From Candidatus Woesearchaeota archaeon (GTDB lineage Archaea > Nanobdellota > Nanobdellia > Woesearchaeales > GW2011-AR9): a stretch of 10,599 bases of DNA. A program made the position numbers and the translations under genes. Positions 1 to 7,543 of the stretch are shown here, in pieces; within the stretch, counting starts at the first letter, position 1, and each line of letters opens with the position of its first letter. The notes under the pieces are model-generated. The model did not search any database. It was not told where the DNA came from and worked only from the letters and a program-made list of their open reading frames with translations. The DNA is taken from NCBI GenBank assembly GCA_016188105.1, contig JACPIL010000066.1:1-10599 (forward strand), in the 5' to 3' direction.

Positions 1-1321
1 CAATAAGATCCGTTACTTCTGGTTTCCCTTTGGTGATGGTCCCAGTTTTGTCAAAGACAACGTATTTCACTTTATGCGCGGCTTCTAAGATATCGCCGCC
101 TTTGATCAAAATTCCATGGGTTGCGCCCTTTCCTGTCCCTACCATGATTGATGTGGGTGTCGCCAACCCTAAAGCGCAGGGACAAGCAATTACCAAAACA
201 GCAACAGCAGTGATTAGAGCAAATTCTAATTCAGCTCCAGCAAACAAAAACCAAACTAAAAAAGTAAGCACCGCTATACCTATCACTATGGGTACGAAAT
301 AGGCAGAAATTCGATCCGCAAATCTCTGAATCGGAGCCTTTTTTCCCTGCGCATCTTCAATTAATTTTACAATCCTGGCTAACGTAGTTTGCGCTCCTAC
401 TTTGGTCGCTTTAAACCTGAATGTGCCTTGCTGGTTAATAGTTGATCCGATAACTGCATCTCCTTTCTTTTTTTCTACCGGCATACTCTCCCCAGTTACT
501 AAACTTTCATCTACAGAAGAGTGCCCTTCAATAACTAGGCCATCAACAGGAATTTTTTCTCCCGGCTTTACGATTACAATATCGCCCATTATAACTTGCT
601 CAATAGGGATTTTCAATTCCTTTCCCTTACGGATAACTGTAGCGGTTTTTGCGCCCATCTTCACTAATTTGGCAATTGCCTGGCTGGTCTTTCCTTTTGC
701 TACTGCTTCCAGATATTTTCCCAGCAATACCAAGGTGATGAGAATAGCGGAAATCTCAAAGTATTGATGTTCTCCACCATTAAATAAAACAACATAAACA
801 GAATAAAAATATGCCGCGCTAGTTCCAATAGCTATTAAAGAATCCATGTTGGCAGATTTGTTTTTCAATGCTGCCCAGGTCCCTTGGTAAAACGGCCAGC
901 CGATATAAAACTGAACCGGAGTCGACAGAATCCAGAGGAAGTATTCTCGATACGGAAGATCCATCAAGATCATACTAATTATAAGTGCAGGCAGGGAAAG
1001 CGCCACGCTGAGAATTAATTTTGATTTTAATTTCTGAATTTCTTTCTTGCGCAGCTGTTCTTCCCGAGCATAATTTTCTTCACCGAGCACCTGCGCGCCA
1101 TATCCTTTCTTTTGTACAGCTTGAATTAGATTTTGCTCATTAGTTCTTGCAGGATCATAAGTAACTGTGCCTTTTTCGGTAGAATAGTTAACCACTGCAG
1201 ACTGAACCCCTTCAACTTTCTGTAAAGCTCTAGTAAGGATAGTGCTGCAGCTGGCGCAATGCATGCCAGAGATTTTTAGGGTAGATGTTTGTATTTTTGA
1301 TATTTTGTTATTTATTTTCAT
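1..1321 (-). CDS. copA: Copper-translocating P1B-type ATPase (CopA), N-terminal 440 residues, cut by window edge
   Basis: Cu+/Ag+ export pump of the cytoplasmic membrane. Read from the ATG at 1321, 440 codons are visible and the C-terminal part lies beyond position 1. Visible in order: one heavy-metal-associated domain with GMHCASC (Cys22, Cys25); membrane segments near residues 101-120, 127-147, 160-179 and 188-205; actuator domain with TGES at 276-279; membrane segments near 343-362 and 368-395, the latter with the metal site CPC at 380-382; and the phosphorylation motif DKTGT at 424-428. CPCALGLATPT following the second segment is the pattern of Cu+ pumps (P1B-1) rather than Zn/Cd pumps, by family knowledge. 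The start overlaps the upstream methyltransferase by 14 nt and has a GGGTG ribosome site at 1328-1332 with 6 nt spacing, so it is the third gene of the ArsR operon. The YN and MxxSS metal-site motifs that would settle specificity are outside the window. Confidence 0.95.
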   Translation of the reverse strand, partial: MKINNKISKIQTSTLKISGMHCASCSTILTRALQKVEGVQSAVVNYSTEKGTVTYDPARTNEQNLIQAVQKKGYGAQVLGEENYAREEQLRKKEIQKLKSKLILSVALSLPALIISMILMDLPYREYFLWILSTPVQFYIGWPFYQGTWAALKNKSANMDSLIAIGTSAAYFYSVYVVLFNGGEHQYFEISAILITLVLLGKYLEAVAKGKTSQAIAKLVKMGAKTATVIRKGKELKIPIEQVIMGDIVIVKPGEKIPVDGLVIEGHSSVDESLVTGESMPVEKKKGDAVIGSTINQQGTFRFKATKVGAQTTLARIVKLIEDAQGKKAPIQRFADRISAYFVPIVIGIAVLTFLVWFLFAGAELEFALITAVAVLVIACPCALGLATPTSIMVGTGKGATHGILIKGGDILEAAHKVKYVVFDKTGTITKGKPEVTDLI

Positions 1322-1937
1322 TTTTAACACCCGTGGTGAGAACTGAAAAGATAAAACTTCTAAATTGAATGATGTTGTGTAATCCTACTTTTCTAAAAAG
1401 ATCTCTCATCTCTTTCCTGCTATTAACTTTAACACATCCCGGCTCAAATTTTTCAAAAAGCCAATGGATTGGTTTAAGAAAAAAATTGATGTCAACAATC
1501 ACGATCGTTCCACCTTTCTTTGCAACTCTTTTCATTTCTGCAAGAGCTTTAGATTGATCGTAATAATGATGAAAAGATTCTGTAGAGACAACATAATCAA
1601 ATGAATCTTCTGGAAAGGGCAATTGGTGGACATCGGCCGTTTGCATATTGATTTTTTTACCTAATTTAGTACGCGCTTTAGCAATCATATGTGAAGAAAG
1701 ATCAATGCCATAAAGAGTTATTTTTTTCTTTTTTTTATCTAACTCCCGTAAAAATTCTCCGGTTCCGCAGCTTACGTCTAGAACTTTACCGCTATCAATC
1801 AGCTTCAATGCCGGTTGATAGAATTTTCGCATCCAGAATTGAAACAGCGGTTTATCATAAGTTTTCGCCCAACGATCAAAGAGGGTTATATTTTGTTCTA
1901 TTTTCTTATCCGATAAAGTTCTATTTTTTTCTTTCAT
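1308..1937 (-). CDS. Class I SAM-dependent methyltransferase (UbiE/Methyltransf_11-like)
   Basis: A 209-residue Rossmann-fold methyltransferase, probably cytoplasmic, substrate unknown. Motif I is VLDVSCGTGEF at 52-62, the acidic residue binding the SAM ribose is Asp79 in YGIDLSS, and the post-I region LPFPEDSFDYVVSTESFHH spans roughly 106-124, all standard for the Methyltransf_11/UbiE group. It has no membrane segment or signal peptide. It starts inside the end of the ArsR gene (17-nt overlap) with an AGAGG ribosome site at 1944-1948, 6 nt before the ATG, and its own end overlaps the copA start, so translation of all three is likely coupled. The location suggests a role in metal or metalloid response, but only Cys57 and Cys168 are present, not the set of cysteines expected of arsenite methyltransferases, so an ArsM assignment is not supported. 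A small-molecule methyltransferase of general type remains possible. Confidence 0.88.
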   Translation of the reverse strand: MKEKNRTLSDKKIEQNITLFDRWAKTYDKPLFQFWMRKFYQPALKLIDSGKVLDVSCGTGEFLRELDKKKKKITLYGIDLSSHMIAKARTKLGKKINMQTADVHQLPFPEDSFDYVVSTESFHHYYDQSKALAEMKRVAKKGGTIVIVDINFFLKPIHWLFEKFEPGCVKVNSRKEMRDLFRKVGLHNIIQFRSFIFSVLTTGVKNENK

Positions 1938-2241
1938 GTTGTTCCTCTAGTAATTTACAACAATATTCTTCCATGTGAGCATCAATAAATTCCAGTAACG
2001 GCTTGATGGTCTTTTTGTTTACAGCGTAATACCTGTATTTACCATCCTTTTCCATAAAGACCATTCCATGATATTCTAACACTTTGAGATTATGCGAAAC
2101 CATGGTTTGTTCGAATCCGGTAACTACACATATTTCTCCGACATTCTTCTTTCCTTGCCGTAATATATTGATGATCTGTAATCTATTTGGATTGGCCAAG
2201 GCGCCGAAAAAAAACTTATAAGTCTCTAAGGAATGTTTCAT
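1921..2241 (-). CDS. ArsR/SmtB-family metal-responsive transcriptional repressor
   Basis: A 106-residue winged-helix repressor, first gene of the ArsR-methyltransferase-CopA operon. The N-terminal helix includes ALANPNRLQIINILRQG, typical of the family; the helix-turn-helix spans about 35-62 with recognition helix around QTMVSHNLKVLEYHGMV; the wing is near KDGKYRYYAV (65-74). Possible metal ligands are Cys38 in the EICVV segment, at the site of the ArsR ELCVC motif but lacking its second Cys, and a C-terminal cluster His89, Cys94, Cys95, His102. This start is preferred over an in-frame TTG at 2253 because the archaeal TATA box at 2264-2273 places transcription start at about 2241, giving a leaderless message. 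Given the co-transcribed copA, Cu(I) sensing is the simplest inference; arsenic, zinc or cadmium remain possible. Confidence 0.92.
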   Translation of the reverse strand: MKHSLETYKFFFGALANPNRLQIINILRQGKKNVGEICVVTGFEQTMVSHNLKVLEYHGMVFMEKDGKYRYYAVNKKTIKPLLEFIDAHMEEYCCKLLEEQHERKK

Positions 2242-2242
2242 T

Positions 2243-2262
2243 ACATGACACAAATATCATGT
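2243..2262. promoter_or_regulatory. Putative ArsR-type operator (ACATGA-N8-TCATGT inverted repeat)
   Basis: Perfect 6-bp arms at 2243-2248 and 2257-2262 separated by 8 bp. It lies between the repressor gene's TATA box and its start codon, so a bound dimer would cover the transcription start. This is where an autoregulatory ArsR-family operator is expected. Seen directly: the symmetry and position; inferred: the function. Confidence 0.6.
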
Positions 2263-2263
2263 G

Positions 2264-2273
2264 TTATTTAAAT
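2264..2273 (-). promoter_or_regulatory. TATA box of the ArsR-methyltransferase-copA operon
   Basis: Read on the minus strand this is ATTTAAATAA, a close match to the archaeal TATA consensus, preceded by a purine-rich stretch that could serve as BRE. Its centre is about 27 nt from the ATG at 2241, which predicts a leaderless transcript. Confidence 0.65.
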
Positions 2274-2305
2274 CTTTTGTAGTAAAATACAACATATAAG
2301 ATAGC

Positions 2306-2315
2306 TTAATAAATA
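2306..2315 (+). promoter_or_regulatory. Putative TATA box of the L,D-transpeptidase-like gene
   Basis: TTAATAAATA centred about 26 nt upstream of the ATG at 2336, with no Shine-Dalgarno site, consistent with a leaderless message. A second candidate, ACATATAAG at 2292-2300, would give a short leader instead. The two divergent promoters sit in under 100 bp, so the repressor at 2243-2262 could influence both. Confidence 0.5.
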
Positions 2316-2335
2316 CCGAAAAATTGCTTTTTTCC

Positions 2336-3928
2336 ATGGATAAAAAAGAGCTGCTTCTCCTCGGAGCGCTATTTCTTGGTTGTCAAAATGAAAAACCAGA
2401 AATTTTAGAGAATATCTCTATTCCAGAAATAGAAGTACAAATTGAACCAAAAAAAGAAAATTTAGAACAAAAATTAGACCCACCAAAAGGAGAAGAGTGC
2501 ATAATCAATATTTCAAATAATTTCATTCCAGAACTTATGTCATTATCTCGAGATGCCCCGATGTACTTTAGTAGAAAAGGAAGTTTGCACAATCCTCTTC
2601 AGCAAGATCGCCTTGGTATATTCGCTGATTTTAAGCATCATCGGACAATTTTTGAACATTATGCTAAGGCCATTGAACTGCGAGGCGATCAAAAACAACC
2701 TAAAATTGAACTTCCTTTCGTACCTTATACTACGGAAAAAACGATCAAGAAAATTTCTGCTTTAGAAAGTCAATCTCAGGATGACAAGCTTCCAGAAAAG
2801 GACAAAGGAAAGGTGAAGCAAGAGTTGGATACGCTCCAAAAACAACTTCAAGAAGTAAAAAATATCCAACAGATTTTGCAATGGGAAGATTTCTATAAAG
2901 GAGATATAACAGGTATTTATGACCCAAAAACCTCTGCTGCCATCATCAAGTATCAGAAATTTCATCGAGCTCGTTTACTTAATCCCATTATTACTGTTAA
3001 TGATGTGCCTTATGAGCTGAAAGCTGACGGAAGCATCAGTAAACCAACTCGTACCTTACTCAATAGAGATTTTGAAGAATATGCGTTTGCTGGAGTACGG
3101 AGAACATTAGAAGAGCGTGTATTTCATGCCAAATGCAATGGAAGATATCCCTATGTAATTGAACAACCAGAATTACACAAATTAGTTACTAGCGCAGCTG
3201 AGCAATTAAAACTTGATACTATCCAAGGCGTGCAAGAATTTCTTTCTGCAGAACATGAAAATGTAACTGTGTATCTAGAAATTCCAGAACGTTATCAACA
3301 AGAATTTATGAAATTGGAAGTTGAAGTTGAGAAATGGGAAAAAGATCGGCGAAAATCTAAATTGCGGCTTTACACTATAGAGGAAGGAGAGAGAATCGAA
3401 ATCTTTCAAACCAAGGTAGTGGTAGGAGGCAAAGTAAAAAATAAAAAGACTGGCGGAAGGAAAGATTATGACACCCCAGAAGGTGAATATTATTTGAAAA
3501 ATGTCCTCTTCATGCCTTATTGGAATCCGCCAGATTGGGCCGCATTAGAAGGAGAAATCGAGGACGAAGAAAAACTTCCTGGACCATTTAACGCTTTTGG
3601 AATGATCTTGGCGCCATTATACCTCCATGATAAACCACAAAAAAAACCTTTTGCAACCGTACAAGACGGCTATAACGGTTGGGGAAACCATCTCACTCGC
3701 TCACCGTTCAGTGTCGAGAACGGCGGAGCATCGCATAGCTGTGTACGACTACATCCTACCCAGAGCAGGTATTTTTATTTCATCATTGGATACACCCTCC
3801 ATGAACTTGAATTTGAAGATTTTAAAGGAAGAGAAACTATCAAATTTGTTCCGTTAAGGGGAAGCAATATTCCCTTTGAACCTGGACATTACATTAAAGA
3901 AAGAATTTGTGAGAAAGAGTGTGAGTAA
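2336..3928 (+). CDS. Lipoprotein with peptidoglycan-binding-like and L,D-transpeptidase (YkuD) domains
   Basis: A 530-residue exported protein. Residues 1-16 form a short signal ending in the lipobox LFLGC, so Cys16 is probably lipid-modified. A charged stretch at about 134-180 looks helical or coiled-coil. A peptidoglycan-binding-like segment follows at about 175-245: GIYDPKT, then IIKYQKFH, then ADGSISKPTRTLLN, with an insertion before ADG. The YkuD domain spans about 340-510: DTPEGEYYLKN at 379-389, YWNPP at 395-399, PGPFNAFG at 415-422, His452, and the active-site motif SHSCVRL at 466-472 with Cys469 as the predicted nucleophile. Classical enzymes read SHGC, so Gly is replaced by Ser468. 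The known reaction is L,D cross-linking of peptidoglycan stems; an archaeon normally lacks that substrate, so the real substrate is open. The ATG is chosen over an in-frame TTG at 2324 on TATA spacing and lipobox position. It ends 13 nt from the convergent repeat-protein gene. Confidence 0.88.
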   Translation: MDKKELLLLGALFLGCQNEKPEILENISIPEIEVQIEPKKENLEQKLDPPKGEECIINISNNFIPELMSLSRDAPMYFSRKGSLHNPLQQDRLGIFADFKHHRTIFEHYAKAIELRGDQKQPKIELPFVPYTTEKTIKKISALESQSQDDKLPEKDKGKVKQELDTLQKQLQEVKNIQQILQWEDFYKGDITGIYDPKTSAAIIKYQKFHRARLLNPIITVNDVPYELKADGSISKPTRTLLNRDFEEYAFAGVRRTLEERVFHAKCNGRYPYVIEQPELHKLVTSAAEQLKLDTIQGVQEFLSAEHENVTVYLEIPERYQQEFMKLEVEVEKWEKDRRKSKLRLYTIEEGERIEIFQTKVVVGGKVKNKKTGGRKDYDTPEGEYYLKNVLFMPYWNPPDWAALEGEIEDEEKLPGPFNAFGMILAPLYLHDKPQKKPFATVQDGYNGWGNHLTRSPFSVENGGASHSCVRLHPTQSRYFYFIIGYTLHELEFEDFKGRETIKFVPLRGSNIPFEPGHYIKERICEKECE

Positions 3929-3941
3929 ATACCCCTCATAT

Positions 3942-6278
3942 TCAATGTTCAATCACATATACTTTAAACTTGACTGGCTCGGCTGCTTCTAAAGCAACCG
4001 ATGGAATCTCAGAAGCAACTTCGGTTGGAACTTTATCTTCAAGAACAGTAACTTTCCATTGATGCTGTACTTCTGACTGACCATCGCTGACAGTTACTCG
4101 AACATTCTTCTCACCGGAATTGACAAAAGTTCTCTCCACTGCAGCAGTTCCGGTTATCTCTTCACCAGAACCAAAATTCCAGCTATAGATCAAATCGTCG
4201 CCATCATTATCTCGAGCATTAACTTTAAACAGCAATGGTTTATTTTGAATTATAGTTGCAGCTTCAACTGGGAGAAGATCAATAACTTCTGGCGGCTGGT
4301 TTACTTCTCTTATCACAACTTTAACCGGATGATATACTTCAAATTCTCCGTCAGAAACAACAAAGCTGATCCAGCGTTCTATTTCAGCACTAGCAAATTT
4401 TTTGCTAAGCCAACTTACCTCGCTTAGGAGAGAATCATCAGGAGTTACATTGTGTACAATCTCATATCCTGGCTTCCAGGTAAAAGAATTATTGGCAAAT
4501 AAAGCTCCGGGTGGAAGATTCTCTACCCGCATAAATAAGGTATCGCCGTCGGGGTCAGCAGCTTTAAGAGAAAGTGAGAATTCTTCGCCTTCATTGACTA
4601 CGGCCTTATCACGAGGAACTTTAAGCGTTGGGGGTCGGTTTTTCTGTAAAACTGTTACATCTATCGGTAAGGTTTGAGAAGCACTTCCGTCATTGACATT
4701 AACATACATAACATATCTAGCAGCATCATTATGATTAGTTTTCCAATTTCCTTCATCATCCAGGGGTTCGCTAAAAGAGAATCTTACAATGTCGCCATCT
4801 GGATCTAGAGCAAAAGGTTTTAAAGACACTACTTCCGTCTCGGTAACTGTAATGTTAGTAGGAATCTCTAAGACCGGAGCCCTATTAGTATTATACACGA
4901 ACAAAGGCAAGGAGGAGGAAGTGCAAAACTCTTTACTACAAGCATTTAGGTTTAGATTAATCTTTTTTACGTGCAATATTCTTTGTTCCAAGCGCAGGGA
5001 ATTGAGAATATTACTCAACAAGCCATAACGACGGGAGATAAAATCATATCCTGGTTTCCAGGAAAGTGTTTTGCTCTTAGACATAAAGAGAGCCCCTTCT
5101 GGCGCGTTTTCAACAGTAATAGAGACGTCGTCACCATCTGGATCGAGAGCTTCAACAGTAAAAGATAATTCTTCTCCTTCCCGTACTTCCAAGCGCGAGG
5201 GTAGCAGTAACTGTGGCGGTTGGTCAACGTTAAGAACAATTACTTTGATTCTTTCCTTGACGGTTTTCTTACCATCGGAGACATAAATACTGAGTGAGTG
5301 TGATCCGGCATCACCAAAAGTAGTTTGCCAGATTCCTTCTTCATCAAATTTTTCCTCAAAGAAATAAGTAAGGACATCGCCATCAGCATCTTTTGTAGGC
5401 AAGGGCAATTTTATGGTCTCCCCTTCTTCGACGGTTATCGGTAATAAATCTAACTCCGGTTCACGGTTAATGTTCTCAACTTGAACCAGCCACTCTTTCT
5501 TTACTGTCTTCAAACTATCACTAACTACCAAAGTTAGTGCATGTTCTCCGGCACTGTTAAAACCAAAAAAATAGTGACTTCGTTGAGTATCTCCAATTAC
5601 TTTCTCATCCAGGGTCCAGAGATAGCTAACTGCATCACCATCACCTTCCTCAACTGTGGCAAAAAAAGAAAGCTCTTCGTTTTCTTGGAGCCTAACAACT
5701 TTTTCCTCTGAAAAGGTTTCTTTAATAACTGGAGGCTGGTTAGTGCTGACTACCTCGATTTCAAGACGCAAAGGAACTGAAAATTCGCCATCATCGGCCA
5801 CAAAAGAAGTAACAAAACTTCCCTGATCATTATAGCTCGGCTTCCAAATTCCGCTGCTGTCAAAGGGTTTGCTAAAAGAGTATTGTAAAGGGTCATTATC
5901 GGGGTCGGCAACGAACTGCTTTAAATCAATACTTTGCAATTCTTTAACCCGCACTTTTTTTTCATTAAGATAAGGCGGCTGATTTTTATTATCCACAATC
6001 AGCAAGACTTCTTTGGTGGTTGAAGTAACACCATCTGAAGCGTTAATTTTTAGAAGATATTCTCCAGCATCATCGTATCCAGTCTGCCATTGACCATTTT
6101 TATCCAAAGGAGGAGAATAGCTGTATTCTACGGCATCCTCATCTGGGTCTATTGCTTCAGGAGTAAGGGTAACCAAATCAGTTTCCTGCACCCGAAAACT
6201 TTTGATGGCAAAGGCAGCCTGCACTACTGCAAGAAGAACAAGGGATACGATAATAATTTTAGCGGTCTTGGAAGCCAT
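3942..6278 (-). CDS. Large secreted protein of eight Ig/cadherin/PKD-like repeats
   Basis: A 778-residue protein with a signal peptide (hydrophobic core about 7-22, likely cleavage after AFA at 24) and no C-terminal membrane anchor. Eight repeats of roughly 75-110 residues end in NQPP, REPE, DQPP, NRAP or NRPP linkers, with starts near 27, 102, 184, 275, 357, 468, 551 and 664. Each carries an acidic loop of the DPDGD kind (44, 125, 211, 297, 379, 492, 575, 690), resembling calcium-binding loops of cadherin-like domains. Repeats 1, 2, 4 and 6 share a W...DAGEY core; 3 and 8 are PKD-like; 5 and 7 share FxWKPGY-type cores and carry extra helical insertions. A likely role is a surface or extracellular adhesin or scaffold; no enzymatic motif is visible. 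The upstream gene, 42 nt away on the same strand, encodes a lipoprotein with the same repeats. A GAGG ribosome site lies 4 nt before the ATG. Confidence 0.9.
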   Translation of the reverse strand: MASKTAKIIIVSLVLLAVVQAAFAIKSFRVQETDLVTLTPEAIDPDEDAVEYSYSPPLDKNGQWQTGYDDAGEYLLKINASDGVTSTTKEVLLIVDNKNQPPYLNEKKVRVKELQSIDLKQFVADPDNDPLQYSFSKPFDSSGIWKPSYNDQGSFVTSFVADDGEFSVPLRLEIEVVSTNQPPVIKETFSEEKVVRLQENEELSFFATVEEGDGDAVSYLWTLDEKVIGDTQRSHYFFGFNSAGEHALTLVVSDSLKTVKKEWLVQVENINREPELDLLPITVEEGETIKLPLPTKDADGDVLTYFFEEKFDEEGIWQTTFGDAGSHSLSIYVSDGKKTVKERIKVIVLNVDQPPQLLLPSRLEVREGEELSFTVEALDPDGDDVSITVENAPEGALFMSKSKTLSWKPGYDFISRRYGLLSNILNSLRLEQRILHVKKINLNLNACSKEFCTSSSLPLFVYNTNRAPVLEIPTNITVTETEVVSLKPFALDPDGDIVRFSFSEPLDDEGNWKTNHNDAARYVMYVNVNDGSASQTLPIDVTVLQKNRPPTLKVPRDKAVVNEGEEFSLSLKAADPDGDTLFMRVENLPPGALFANNSFTWKPGYEIVHNVTPDDSLLSEVSWLSKKFASAEIERWISFVVSDGEFEVYHPVKVVIREVNQPPEVIDLLPVEAATIIQNKPLLFKVNARDNDGDDLIYSWNFGSGEEITGTAAVERTFVNSGEKNVRVTVSDGQSEVQHQWKVTVLEDKVPTEVASEIPSVALEAAEPVKFKVYVIEH

Positions 6279-6320
6279 GTCGCCTCATTTTAATTAATGA
6301 TATTAAAAAAAAGAAAATAA

Positions 6321-7340
6321 TTAATTTACTGCCAAGGAAACTTCTACGATCTCCGGAGGCATGTTGACGTCTTCAACCACCACTTTGACTTTCTTCGTAA
6401 CTGTTCCTTTTCCATCGTTAGCAGTTACAGTAACAAAATATTCTCCGTGATCGGTAAAGCGTGTTTCCCAAACCCCATCATCGCCGACTGGTTCGCTGAT
6501 GGTAAGAGTTACCTCGTCACCGTCAAGGTCGGTTACTTTTGGTTCAAGTTTTACTAGTGTGCCTTCTTTCACTTCAAGGTCTTCTAGATTAGTAACAACC
6601 GGTAATTCATTGACGTCATCTACAACCAAGGTAAAAGTTTTTTCAGTTTGTAATTCTCCATCGCTAGCGACAACCTTTACTTGATATTCCCCAGCGCTGG
6701 TGTGATCAGTAGTGAAGGTTCCTTCTTTCAATGGTTCCGAAACAGTAATAGTGATCTCATCCTTATTTGGATCGTTAACTAAAGGCTTGAACTTTACGGT
6801 CTCTCCTTCTTTAACTCGTAGATCGGTAACTCCATTAATAACTGGTGCAACATTGACTCGATTTACTACTATTTTTAGTTGTTTTTCTGTGGTTAATACT
6901 CCATCGGTTGCGGTAAGGGTGACCAGATATTCCCCAGCATCGCCATAATTAGTCTTCCATTGGCCAACTTTATTTAATGGCGAGGTAAATGAATACTGTA
7001 CTGCATCCTGGTCTGGATCATTGACTTTAACATTGAGTTTGACCATTTCGTTTTCATCAACTTCAATTACTTTTACATTCTCATCAACAGTGTTGGTTTC
7101 AGCTTCCTTGAGATCAGGTAAAACTACCTCTTCTTCCACTTCGTTTAATTCCTCTTCAAGCTTTTCCACTTCTTCTACTTCTGCTTCCGGCTCTGCGCCT
7201 AAGCTCAATTCTTCTTCTATTCTGGCAATTTCATTCACCAGGCTAGTATCTTCATTTGCATCAGAAGATTTGTAATTAACGCAACCTACAATAAGAATCA
7301 ATAGTACAAGACACGATAGTATTATCCCTACTTTTTTCAT
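6321..7340 (-). CDS. Lipoprotein with acidic stalk and three Ig/cadherin-like repeats
   Basis: A 339-residue exported protein. Residues 1-20 form a signal with lipobox LIVGC, Cys20 being the probable lipidation site. Residues 33-82 are a very Glu-rich, probably helical or coiled-coil stalk. Three repeats follow at about 88-165, 166-246 and 247-328, each with a DPDGD-like loop (DPDQD at 108, DPNKD at 190, DLDGD at 271), a GEY strand and a terminal VNxxP linker. The protein ends just after the third repeat. The first repeat closely resembles repeat 1 of the downstream 778-residue protein, pointing to duplication. An upstream in-frame ATG at 7376 exists, but the start at 7340 is favoured by a strong GGGGGTG ribosome site (7349-7355, 8 nt spacing) and by correct signal length. 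Probably co-transcribed with the downstream gene and holding repeats at the cell surface; role as adhesin or structural protein is inference. Confidence 0.9.
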   Translation of the reverse strand: MKKVGIILSCLVLLILIVGCVNYKSSDANEDTSLVNEIARIEEELSLGAEPEAEVEEVEKLEEELNEVEEEVVLPDLKEAETNTVDENVKVIEVDENEMVKLNVKVNDPDQDAVQYSFTSPLNKVGQWKTNYGDAGEYLVTLTATDGVLTTEKQLKIVVNRVNVAPVINGVTDLRVKEGETVKFKPLVNDPNKDEITITVSEPLKEGTFTTDHTSAGEYQVKVVASDGELQTEKTFTLVVDDVNELPVVTNLEDLEVKEGTLVKLEPKVTDLDGDEVTLTISEPVGDDGVWETRFTDHGEYFVTVTANDGKGTVTKKVKVVVEDVNMPPEIVEVSLAVN

Positions 7341-7393
7341 TATACTGGCACCCCCAATGATATAAATTGTAATCATTCTGGAACAGTAACTGC

Positions 7394-7401
7394 TATTTAA
7401 A
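7394..7401 (-). promoter_or_regulatory. TATA box of the repeat-protein operon
   Basis: Minus-strand TTTAAATA, matching the archaeal consensus. It predicts transcription start near 7371, leaving a leader of about 30 nt that contains the GGGGGTG ribosome site of the lipoprotein gene. Confidence 0.6.
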
Positions 7402-7482
7402 GATTTAGAGACGGAATAATATAGGCTTTAATATATAGTGAGGGCAATAAATATTCAAACAAATTTTGCCAGAACTATACCT

Positions 7483-7506
7483 GAAAACAGACAACGATCT
7501 GTTTTC
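7483..7506. repeat. Perfect hairpin 1 (9-bp stem, 6-nt loop)
   Basis: GAAAACAGA at 7483-7491 pairs with TCTGTTTTC at 7498-7506 around the loop CAACGA. It is followed directly by the 8-bp palindrome CTGTACAG (7506-7513) bridging to hairpin 2. Confidence 0.75.
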
Positions 7507-7511
7507 TGTAC

Positions 7512-7537
7512 AGAAATGAAGTAGTTTCTTCATTTCT
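7512..7537. repeat. Perfect hairpin 2 (10-bp stem, 6-nt loop)
   Basis: AGAAATGAAG at 7512-7521 pairs with CTTCATTTCT at 7528-7537 around the loop TAGTTT. It starts five bases after hairpin 1 and has the same loop size but an unrelated stem sequence. Confidence 0.75.
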
Positions 7538-7543
7538 CGTATA

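Noticed and set aside
30..767. Plus-strand open frames across the first 770 bases
   Set aside because: They are antisense to the copA reading frame, which carries all P1B motifs in order; the plus-strand products have no recognisable motif.
1308..1937. Arsenite methyltransferase (ArsM) next to an ArsR gene
   Set aside because: Only two cysteines are present and the length and motifs fit a general UbiE-like methyltransferase; the pump partner is a copper ATPase, not an arsenite exporter.
2242..2253. TTG start at 2253 for the repressor and TTG at 2324 for the transpeptidase-like gene
   Set aside because: In both cases the nearby ATG matches leaderless TATA spacing better, and for the lipoprotein the ATG gives a conventional signal length.
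4245..7275. Plus-strand frames opposite the repeat proteins, including Ser/Thr-rich ones near 6499-7275
   Set aside because: They are antisense shadows of the Glu/Asp/Val-rich repeats; the Ser/Thr richness comes from reading acidic codons backwards.
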